Assembly (NCBI GenBank): GCA_963663495.1
Contig: OY760427.1
Span: 248,001 to 312,000, forward strand
Direction of reading: 5' to 3'
DNA length: 64,000 nucleotides
DNA from: G963663495 sp963663495
GTDB lineage: Bacteria; Bacteroidota; Rhodothermia; Rhodothermales; Bin80
A program made the position numbers and the translations under genes. The first letter of the stretch is position 1, and each line of letters starts with the position of its first letter. Under the pieces are notes generated by a model. It saw nothing but the letters and a program-made list of their open reading frames with translations. It was not told the origin of the DNA and searched no databases. Shown one piece after another: positions 24,626-34,700 of the stretch.

Positions 24626-24797
24626 GAAAATTATATTCCATGCGTACCCACATGTTGAGTTATTTGAAATAATTGCATTGTTTTCGTGAAAAGCGGGAAC
24701 CGATTATGAAAAGTTGGCGAAAGCCAGCCTGTCTGCACCACCAAAGCACAAAAAGTAATTCCTGCGAAAACGCGTGGCACTCAGCCATATAACTCCC
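24626..24797. repeat. Mini-element copy B
   Basis: About 172 bp; right end reads gggagttatatggctgagtg inward from 24797, and left end gaaaattatattccatgcg. It lies eight bases (taatatat) from the TnpB element. Copy D at 45904-46075 stands in the same place next to the other TnpB element, so this neighbourhood was copied as a unit. Confidence 0.75.
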
Positions 24798-24999
24798 TTT
24801 TACTTCATGGTGGAGGGCACTCGCTCAAGAGCGCGATGCCAATGCAAGTTTAATAAACTTGGGCTAAATTGGTGGGCAATTAGGCTGACTGTTTTGCTGC
24901 GCCGAAACCGAGAAACCGAAGGGGGATATTTTTCGGTGATTTGTAATGTTTCGGGTGCCAGCGCTTTGTTTAACGGGGACGATAACTGGAACAGGATCA

Positions 25000-27843
25000 A
25001 TGCAAAATCGAACTAAATACACATACATTGCGGCACTGTGGCTGGCTGCATCTAGTGCTTTCGCTCAGGTTACCGTTGAAGGCACCGTGACCCATGCAGG
25101 CACGGGAGAGCCGTTGGAGTATGTTACGGTGCTTATCCAAGGCACGTTTACGGGTACGGCAACAGCGGAGGATGGTACGTATCAGATAATGCTGGGGGCC
25201 GGCAATGACGTAATAGAGTTTTCCTTTGTCGGGTTTTCCACCCAGCGGATTCAAGTGCCTCCGGGGCAAACAACCTTGGATGTTCAGTTGGTTGAGACGA
25301 TCTCGGGACTGGAAGATGTTGTTGTGGTAGGGACGCGGAGGCTCCCCCGTCTTGTTACTGACTCGGCAGTACCTGTTGATGTGATCGGTCCGAGAGATTT
25401 GGAATATTCTGCGAGCGCGGACCTGGATGATGTGTTGCGGTCAACCCTTCCTTCTTACAACGTTCAGCGGAGCGAGATTGACGGATCAACAACCTTCGTG
25501 CGTCCGCCGACGATCCGGGGGTTATCGCCCGATAACACCATTCTATTGGTAAACGGCAAAAGACGTCATCGGACTGCTTCAATCGCGCTTTTCGGGAGTG
25601 CGCTTATCTTGGGTGCACAGGGCCAAGACATGAATATGGTTCCTTCAATTGCGATTAAGCAGTTTGAAGTGCTGCGGGATGGAGCGTCCGCGCAGTACGG
25701 TGCGGACGCGGTTGCCGGCGTGTTTAATTTGCAGTTGCGGGATGCCCCTCACGGTGTTCACATTCGCACGCAAATGGGGCAATACGACCAGGGTGATGGT
25801 CGGTATATCCGTATCGGGACCAATGCAGGGATGAGCCTGCTGGGAGACGGGTTTTTGAACGCCAGCTTGGAGTACAGCAATTCTGAACCTACCGATCGCT
25901 CAGCGCAGCGGGTGGATGCGCAGTTACTGGAGGACCGTGGCTATCCCGTAGCCCAGCCCGCACAAATCTGGGGCAACCCGGATATAGATCACAGTATCGT
26001 AGGTTTTATAAATGCCGGAAAAAATTTTTCGCCGTTCACGCAGGCTTATTTGTTTGGAGGTTACGGCCAGCGATCTGGTAACGGCAGTTATTTCTTTAGG
26101 GCCCCGGGGACTTCTGGAGCTCGCCGAAACGTCTTCCGGTTCGGTTCTGGAGATACGGCGACTCGTGCCGTTGTTGATCTCAATTTGAACGATAGTATTG
26201 ACTGCCGAAACCTGCCTGATTTGCCAGGGCTTGATTCGGATTTCGCTGCTCTTGAAGCCTTTATCTCGCAGTATCAGGGCCAGTGCTACCTCTTTAATGA
26301 AGACTATCCGGGTGGCTTTACGCCGAGATTTGGCGCGGATATTTCTGACATAAGCGCGGTGACGGGTGTGCGGGGGTTTCTGCAAAGTGGATTGCGCTGG
26401 GACTTAAGTGCCAGTTATGGCCGTAGCCTAATGGACTACTTCATTCGCAACACGGTGAACGGGTCCTACGGCCCCGAGAGTCCTTCAGAGTTTCGCCAGC
26501 GAGATTTTCTTCAGGTAGAGACTAGCCTTAATGTTGACATGTCCTATCCCGTGGATGTCAACTTCCTGTATTCACCTCTGAATATTGCTTGGGGAGGGCA
26601 GTGGCGCAATGAGACCTTTGAAGCCCGCCATGGAGATGTGTTTTCCTACAACCGTGGCCCGTATGCGGTACAGGGGTTTAGTGTGGGATCCAATGGCGAC
26701 CAAGGTATTCCTCCTGACTTTGCTGACCGGTGGAGCCGCCCCAATGTCGCCCTTTATGCAGATCTTGAAGCAGATGTAGTACCATCCGTGCAGTTTGGGG
26801 TAGCGACGCGGATGGAGAACTTTTACAATGACTTTGGCACAACGCTCACGGGGAAAGCCGCCGTGCTATGGCGTGCCTCTCCGCGCGTGAGTCTGAGAGG
26901 ATCTGTCAGTACGGGGTATCGTGCCCCGACACCGGGGCAGGCAAACCTGCAGAATATTGCCACCAACTTCTCTGGAGACGGCGGGCTTATTGATGCGGCG
27001 CAGCTGCCGTCAACGCACCCTATCGCCGTCGCCTTGGGAGGTTCGGAGTTGTCAGAAGAAACGGCAGTGAGCCAGGCTGCCGGGGTTATAGTTCGTGCAT
27101 CCAAGTCTGTTGTTCTAACCGTAGACTTCTTCAACGTAGTGGTGAACGACCGAATCGCACTTACCGGCGGGATTCCGCTGTCGGATGAACTCGTAGATAT
27201 TCTTGCGCGACAGGATGCTCTGCGCGGGTTTGAGACGTTGCGGGAGATTAAGTTCTTCACGAACGACTACAGTACCCGCCAGCGAGGACTTGATGTCCTT
27301 CTTTCATGGGACCAGGAGTGGGATAACGGGCGCGCTACAATTGCCAGCGTAGCATATAACTGGACCCAGCCGAAGCTGTTGGAATCTTCTGACCCGACGT
27401 TGATCAGTGAATTCCTTGGTGTGCAGTTGCGTGACCCGGTATCGGTAAGCGTCCTTTCTCCGCGCAGACTGATTGAGATAGAGGATGTTAATCCCCATCA
27501 CAGGGCTATTGCCACCTGGCGTCAAGTATGGAATAGTCTCAATACAGCTGTCCGCTTCCAGTACTTTAGTGGCTGGAAGGCGTGTCTGTACTTCAGTTTC
27601 TCCTGCACTGTCGGCGGCGAGAGCGGGCTGCGCGAATACGATGGAGGATGGGTTGTAGATGTCGAAGCGGGCTATCGGATTGGACAGAATTATTCTGTAG
27701 CCCTAGGTGTCAACAATGCGTTTGCCAATGCTCCCGACGCTGATCAGATAGAGACGAGAGGTCAAGGAAACCTGCATCCACCAAGCACTCCGTGGGACTA
27801 CAATGGGGCAGCCATATACCTAAGGCTAGCGGCTGATTTCTAG
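25000..27843 (+). CDS. TonB-dependent outer-membrane receptor
   Basis: About 947 residues. Start chosen at the ATG of MQNRTKYTYIAALWLAASSA, which gives a good signal peptide ending AFAQ and has ACAGG just upstream; an in-frame start 54 bases earlier lacks both. Then comes a carboxypeptidase-like regulatory domain (VEGTVTHAGTGEPLEYVTV), the plug domain (residues ~95-250, TIRGLSPDNTILLVNGKRRH, LRDGASAQYGADAVAGV) and a long beta-barrel ending AAIYLRLAADF, with a terminal Phe as expected for BAM-inserted barrels. Such receptors import siderophores, glycans or peptides; the ligand is not indicated. No SusD-like partner is next to it. Transcription probably starts within 24800-25000. Confidence 0.93.
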   Translation: MQNRTKYTYIAALWLAASSAFAQVTVEGTVTHAGTGEPLEYVTVLIQGTFTGTATAEDGTYQIMLGAGNDVIEFSFVGFSTQRIQVPPGQTTLDVQLVETISGLEDVVVVGTRRLPRLVTDSAVPVDVIGPRDLEYSASADLDDVLRSTLPSYNVQRSEIDGSTTFVRPPTIRGLSPDNTILLVNGKRRHRTASIALFGSALILGAQGQDMNMVPSIAIKQFEVLRDGASAQYGADAVAGVFNLQLRDAPHGVHIRTQMGQYDQGDGRYIRIGTNAGMSLLGDGFLNASLEYSNSEPTDRSAQRVDAQLLEDRGYPVAQPAQIWGNPDIDHSIVGFINAGKNFSPFTQAYLFGGYGQRSGNGSYFFRAPGTSGARRNVFRFGSGDTATRAVVDLNLNDSIDCRNLPDLPGLDSDFAALEAFISQYQGQCYLFNEDYPGGFTPRFGADISDISAVTGVRGFLQSGLRWDLSASYGRSLMDYFIRNTVNGSYGPESPSEFRQRDFLQVETSLNVDMSYPVDVNFLYSPLNIAWGGQWRNETFEARHGDVFSYNRGPYAVQGFSVGSNGDQGIPPDFADRWSRPNVALYADLEADVVPSVQFGVATRMENFYNDFGTTLTGKAAVLWRASPRVSLRGSVSTGYRAPTPGQANLQNIATNFSGDGGLIDAAQLPSTHPIAVALGGSELSEETAVSQAAGVIVRASKSVVLTVDFFNVVVNDRIALTGGIPLSDELVDILARQDALRGFETLREIKFFTNDYSTRQRGLDVLLSWDQEWDNGRATIASVAYNWTQPKLLESSDPTLISEFLGVQLRDPVSVSVLSPRRLIEIEDVNPHHRAIATWRQVWNSLNTAVRFQYFSGWKACLYFSFSCTVGGESGLREYDGGWVVDVEAGYRIGQNYSVALGVNNAFANAPDADQIETRGQGNLHPPSTPWDYNGAAIYLRLAADF

Positions 27844-28383
27844 GCTGTGCCGCCATGCCCTGAATTACTGCCGAGGTGATTGTGGAGGTGTAGACTGCGT
27901 GAGCGGCGTGTAGGTGTGGCTATGGACAATCGGGTAGGCTCCTTGCTTACGTGCGTGACCGCGGCGTTCTTGGTGCATGTTCGGCTGCGGGAACGGCGAA
28001 TCCTCGGACAGGTGGGGCAGGCCATTGGGGATACCGGGGCTGCAGTAGTCGGATATCATAGGTAGAAGCTTTTTGGACATTAGTCGCGACCGATCCGAAT
28101 GTCCAAAGTCTCTAACACTAACAATAGCCATCCATTATCCTCCCGATCCTTTTCAACATTTTCGAATCGGGGTGTTGTAGTCTGAAGGTGTGATTTTGTA
28201 AGTAGTTGGCCGGTCGGGTAGATTTGACTACTCGGCGGCTGCAGATGGGGAATTCTGCTGGTCATGGGAATGTGTGCTGGCAGGCACAATAGTGGGACTG
28301 GAACCGTATCCGTACGGTGAAGCACATATCAATATCCCCGGATTGATATACACGGCAGGCACTTCAAGACCCAGGTTAACGAA
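27844..28383. other. Intergenic region without recognisable gene
   Basis: 540 bases after the TonB-receptor stop. Only short overlapping frames are open, none with a start signal or known motif; two stretches (ctgcgtgagcggcg and ctgcgggaacggcg) look like a weak internal repeat. The right edge touches mini-element copy C. Confidence 0.4.
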
Positions 28384-28554
28384 GGGAGTTATATGGCTGA
28401 GTGCCACACGTTTTCGCAGGAATTACTTTTTGTGCTTTGGTGGTGCAGACAGGATGGCTTTCGCCAGTATTTCATAATTGGCTCCCGCTTTTCACGAAAA
28501 ACTGCAATTATTTCAAATAACTCAACACGTGGGTACTCATGCTATATAAGTTCC
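28384..28554. repeat. Mini-element copy C
   Basis: About 171 bp, oriented opposite to copies A, B and D. Ends gggagttatatggctgagtg and, inward from 28554, ggaacttatatagcatgag. No TnpB gene is adjacent, so this is a stand-alone insertion. A 56-codon frame starting MAECHTF runs through it but is broken in other copies. Confidence 0.75.
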
Positions 28555-28759
28555 ATATATTAATGACTCTGAAATCAGTAAATTTTCAGAGCGAAATGTG
28601 AACTTGGGAAGAGACTCTTAGGTTAGGCCCAGATAGGCGACGACATCAATATTGTGAATATTGCAGGTCAACCCTTCGACTCGTAGTTTTCGGGGCTGCG
28701 TGGCGAGCGGGATGTGGATGCTTGGAAGTTGGCAGTGTTGGTGTTGGTTTTGCTAAGGA

Positions 28760-31700
28760 ATGATAAACGAAGCTGCGTTTGATTGTTGGACCACGCATGT
28801 TGTATTGAGATGTGTGGTGATCCTATTGGGTCTGCTGAATGCTCTCGGAATAATTCAGTCCGTGCAGGGCCAGAATGCGGCGGAGTCGCGATTTGCCGCT
28901 CCGGCTGCTGAGATTGAGATGAGTACCGGATCTGAGCCGGAAGAAGTAGCTCCACGCTCCCTGTCGACCCGGATGGAAAGCATTGAAGCAGCGCCAGAGA
29001 ACGGTTGGTGCCCGTTGGGACCAGGTAGGATTTGGAGAGAATTACGAGAAGGAATTTCCTGTAGCTCCCTCTTTCATTGCGGGACGTGGGGTCGGCCAGG
29101 GCCGTACGTATACCTTCATCACACCAACGGTGTGATTGGTAGAAGAGCTGAGAATGGAACCGATGTGATTGTGACTGGACCCGACAGTGTTTTGATTCAG
29201 AATGACGTGGATTGGGTTCAGGTTGAGGCAGAGTACAGAGCCATCTCGGATGGTATACCTGAAGGAGATGAGGAAATTAATTGCTACTGCAGCAGCTACC
29301 GATACCCACCTACGCTAAGCGGAGGTGCCCGCATTCGAATAGTGGATGGTGACGGGTGGACTGTAAGCGATGCGACTGCCAATGAGAGTCATGGAAATAT
29401 GACATTCCTGTTGGAGTTCCCGCAACCGGTAGCGCGGGACCTGACTGTTAAATACTCCACGAAGGATGGTACAGCAAAAGGTGGAACGGATTACACACGT
29501 ACGATTGGAGCGGTCACCGTCAGGAAGGGTCAGATGAGTGCTTACATCGGGGTGCCATTGGTCAAGGATCAGATTCCAGAAGGCACTGAAACGTTTGAAC
29601 TGTTTACAATCTCGGATCAGTTTTCTGGCATCCCGGAGCAAAAGGCCACGGGCACTATTGTTGAAGGATCTCATCTCATAATTGAGCCATCTCCACTGTT
29701 TGTAGATGAAGGAGGGCAGAACACATACACCATAGCTTTGGGAGAGCAACCCGGCGGTGATGTTACGGTGGCGATAACGGGGCATACCGGGACGGACTTG
29801 GCCCTTAACAATACGAGTCTGACGTTCACGCCCACGAATTGGGATCAACGGCAAACAGTGACCGTGACGGCAGGAGAAGATGCCGACGCGATTGACGACA
29901 GGGAGACGCTCATGCACACGGCAACCGCACCAGGAGGAGTTTTTGACGGGGTATCGGAAAGTCTGTGGGTGACGATAACAGATAAGTATGCGATAAGGCT
30001 TATAGTTACACCAAACCATCTGGATCTGGTGGAAGAGGATTCTGGACAAGCCTTTAGGGTAAAGCTGGGCTCGTCACCGCCAGTAGGGAAAGATGTGACA
30101 GTAGCGGTAAATGTTGGACCTCGGCTGGATGGAAAGGTATCATTGTCCGAGCCACAATTGACCTTCACATCTTCCAACTGGAGCACTGATCAATCAGTAA
30201 CGGTGACAGCGGAGAGCGATGCGGATGCAGATGACGAAGCAGGGACATTGGATTTGTCGGCAAGTGGGGGCGGGTATAGTGGCCAGAGCCAGACGGGTTA
30301 TGTGTCTGTCATCGTTGATGACGATGACAGAGTGCAATTGGTAGTGGCTCCCAGATCACTAAGTTTAGTGGAAGGAGGTTCGGGAAAGGGGTTTACGGTG
30401 AGACTGGGTTCTGAACCTGTGGGGAATGACGTGACGGTGGCGGTGAGCGTTCCATCGGCGCTGGATGGAAAGGTGTCGTTGTCTGACGACAACTTGACCT
30501 TCACATCTTCCAATTGGAGCACCGATCAATCAGTAACCGTGTCGGCGGAGGACGATGGGGATGCAGATGACGAAGCAGGGACATTGGATCTGTCGGCAAG
30601 TGGAGGCGGGTATGATGGCCAGACGGGTGCTGTATCGGTCACCGTTGATGACGACGATACAGCGCAATTGGTAGTGACTCCGACAACGTTAAGCTTGGTG
30701 GAAGGGGGTTCGGGAAAGGGGTTTACGGTCAGATTGGGTTCGGCTCCTGTGGGGAATGACGTGACGGTGGCGGTGAGCATTCCACCAGAACTGGCCGGAA
30801 AGGTATCGTTGACCGTGCCACACTTGACCTTCACAGCTTCCAATTGGAGCACTGATCAATCGGTAACAGTAACGGCTGAGAACGATGGGGATGCGGACAA
30901 CGAAGCAGGGACACTGGATCTGTCGGCAAGCGGAGGCGGGTATAATGGCCAGACGGGTGCTGTATCGGTCACCGTTGATGACGACGATACAGCGCAATTG
31001 GTAGTGACTCCGACAACGTTAAGCTTGGTGGAAGGGGGTTCGGGAAAGGGGTTTACGGTCAGATTGGGTTCGGCTCCTGTGGGGAATGACGTGACGGTGC
31101 AGGTCAACATTCCACCAGAACTGGCCGGAAAGGTATCGTTGACCGTGCCACACTTGACCTTCACATCTTCCAATTGGAGCACTGATCAATCTGTAACCGT
31201 GATGGCAGACGACGATGGGGATGCAGACGACGAAGCAGGAACATTGGATCTGTCGGCAAGCGGAGGCGGGTATAATGGCCAGACGGGTGATGTATCGGTC
31301 ACCGTTGATGACGATGACACAGTGCAATTGGTAGTGGCTCCGTTGACGGTGAGCTTGGTGGAAGGGGGTTCCGGAAAGGATTTTATTGTAAAGCTGGGCT
31401 CATCTCCTCCAGTGGGGGAAGATGTGAAGGTGGCGGTGAGTGTTCCATCGGAGCTGGATGGAGAGGTGTCGTTGTCCGTGCCACACTTGATCTTCGCATC
31501 TTCCAATTGGAGCACCGATCAATCAGTAACCGTAATGGCCCAAGACGATAGGGATGCAGGCGACGAAGCCGGGACTTTAGAACTTGCGGCAAGTGGAGGC
31601 GGGTATGATGGCATAAATGGGAGAGTGTCGGTGGATGTAACAGACGACGACACACCGGGCTTGGTGTTGAGCAAGGCAAGCCTGACGATTCAAGAGGGGA

Positions 31701-34700
31701 GTTCGCGTGATTACACGGTGAGGCTTGTCACGCAGCCGACGGAAGTAGTAACGGTTTCTATCACGGGTACGGGCGTAACTATGAGTCCCGCGAGCCTGAC
31801 CTTTACGGGTGCAACTTGGGAAACAGAACAGACGGTGACGGTGGCGGCACCCCACGATGACGATGCGTCCAACGAGCGGATGGTACTAACCCACGCGGCT
31901 TCTGGTGGGGACTACAGATCGGTTAGCAAGGATTTGCCTGTGATGGTGACAGACGACGATACGCCGGGGTTACGTATTGCGCCGATGGCCTTAACCGTGC
32001 CTGAAGGGGCATCGGGCGTGTACCGAGTAGCACTGGAGACAGAGCCGACCGGTACGGTGACGGTGACTATTGAAAGCGACAATAGCGACGTAACGATGGT
32101 CGCTACTCCGCTGACATTCACTTCTGGTGATTGGGATACGGAACAGACGGTAATGGTGCGTGCGGTGGAAGACGCTGACACGGACGACGACAGTGCCACG
32201 CTCACGCACACTGCATCGGGAGGGGACTATGATTCCGTGAGAGGGCCTGCTGTCACGGTGACGGTGAAGGACGATGATCCGGTGGCAGGGTTGGTGGTAT
32301 CGCCCACTTACCTTTCGGTGACAGAGGGGGCGGAAGAGCATTTTACGGTACAGTTACTCGCGGAGCCCACGCAGGCAGTGGATGTTCGGATCACGGGCGA
32401 TGCGGGAACAGGATTAAGGGTAGGCCGGACGATGCTGCGGTTTATATCGGAGGACTGGAGCACGCCTGTTACGGTGACAGTCCATGCGGAAGAGGACGAC
32501 GATGTGATGGACGCAAGTGTACAGCTTACCCTTACAGCATCCGGGGGTGTGTATACCGGCGAGACAGAAAAGGTTGTCGTTGCCGTACAGGACAACGACG
32601 TAGCAGAGATTGTGCTATCCGCTACAGAGCTTGAGATTGTTGAATTGGACGCAGAGTCTTATACAGTGCGGCTAGTGGCGCAGCCATCGGGCACGGTAAT
32701 CGTGACAATCGCGAGTGATAATCCCGAGGTTACGGTCAGTGATGCGTCGCTGACGTTCACGGCCGATGATTGGTATACCCCGCAGGCGGTAACGGTGCTG
32801 GCGCATGAGGACGACGATCAGGACAATGACGATGCTACGCTTGTGCACCGGGCGTCGGGCTCAGATTACGATGGTGTGGAGGAGGAATTAACGGTGACGG
32901 TGCTGGACGACGACGAGGCGGGGCTGGTAGTAAGGCCGGCAGCAGTGGCACTGGTTGAGGGGGAAGCAGGCAAGACCTTTACGGTATCGCTTGCGACTCC
33001 ACCTTCGGGCCAGGTCACCGTAACCCTCAGTCAAGAGTTCGCCCTGGATGGCAAGGTATCGGTCGTTCCTCTTGGCTTGACTTTCACGCCTGCGGACTGG
33101 GATACGGACCAGACGGTCATGGTGACAGCACTGGACGATGCGGATGGTACCGACGAAGCTGGATTGGTACAGTTGTCGGCGAGCGGTGGTGGCTACGGAG
33201 GAAAATCAGGAGCTGTAAAGGTGAAGGTTACAGATGCTGATGCACCACACCGCATTGATGTAGAAACTTTGTCGGTTGCGGTGTCTGAAGGTGCAGGGCC
33301 GGCGCGATTCAAGGTGAGGCTTAACAGGCAGAGTGAAACGGCAGTCGCGGTGCGTTACACAACGCACGATGAGTCGGCCCATGCCGGGCTTGACTATCTG
33401 GTGCCGGTAACAAACGTGCTCACCTTTGAGACAGGCGGTAACCTGGATAAGTGGATAGATGTACAGATTCTTGATGACGCATTGCACGAGGAAGAGGAGA
33501 CTTTTACGCTGGAACTGACGGACGCGCAGGGAGCGGAGCTGGGTAACGCGACGGGCCGTGCCACGATTGTGGACAACGATGCTGCGCCGACCGTCAGTAT
33601 TGTGCCTGCGGTATATGTGCGGGAAGGGGGTATAGCAAATGGTTACGTCAGTCTAAGTAACGCCAGCGCGACTCCTATCAGGGTCTTGTACAGCACAAGT
33701 GATGTGACGGCGACAGCGGGAGAGGACTACGAGGCGGTGAGCGCCGGGTCGGTGACGATTGAGCATGGTGAGATGGGAGCGGTAATACAAGTTCCAACCG
33801 AAGACGACGCACTGCACGAGGGCAGGGAGGCGTTTCTGGTGCAACTTGATGGCGGCGGCCAGACCACAGTGACGATACTGGACGATGATCGTTTGCCGGG
33901 CCTATCCATAGGCGATGTGACGGTATCAGAGGATGGAGGGAGTGCGCAGCTTGCGGTGTCGCTAAATGGTATGAGCGCGGTACGTGTAGGGGTTGCATAT
34001 GCCACGCAGGACGGTACGGCAAAAGCGGGGGTGGACTACACGCGCACGATGGGCGCACTGGTCTTTGCACCGGGCGAGACGGTGAGGCATATATGGGTAC
34101 CGGTAGCGCGTGATGATGTGGTGGAGGAAGACGAGGGATTGGCAGTAAAGCTGAGCGCTCCAGAGCATGCTATGCTATTGGACGCGGAGGGGGATGTGAC
34201 GATTAAGGATGATCCTATAGAGGTCAGCATCTATGACGGTACAGGGACAGAGAATTCGGAGGAGCTGGTGATGGCCGTGCGGCTGAATTACGGTAGTACC
34301 AAGGTGGTATCGGTGCGGTTTGCTGTGACAGGAGGCGCGGCGACATCGGATGTGGACTACGAGGCGACGGAGGGGCTGGTGGTATTTGAGACGGGCAGTA
34401 CGGAGGCGCAAGTGAGGATACCTTTGATAGACGACGACTTGCAGGAAGGAAACGAAACGATAGAGGTGACGCTGTCAAGTCCGACCAATGCGCAAATCGG
34501 GCAGGCGATGGCAACGGGCACAATCTTGGATGACGAGACTGCGCCGGGCGTGCAGGTGCGAGCCATTGCGGTGTCGCAGACCGAGGCGGTGTTTGTGGTG
34601 GGACTACTGGCACCTGTGGCAGAACGGCTGACGGGCCGTTACCGTACGATAGACGGCACGGCATGGGCGGGAGAGGACTACGAGCGCATGGAGGGGGTGC

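Noticed and set aside
28384..28554. 56-codon frame in mini-element C as a small protein gene
   Set aside because: Other copies carry frameshifts in it, so coding is not conserved.
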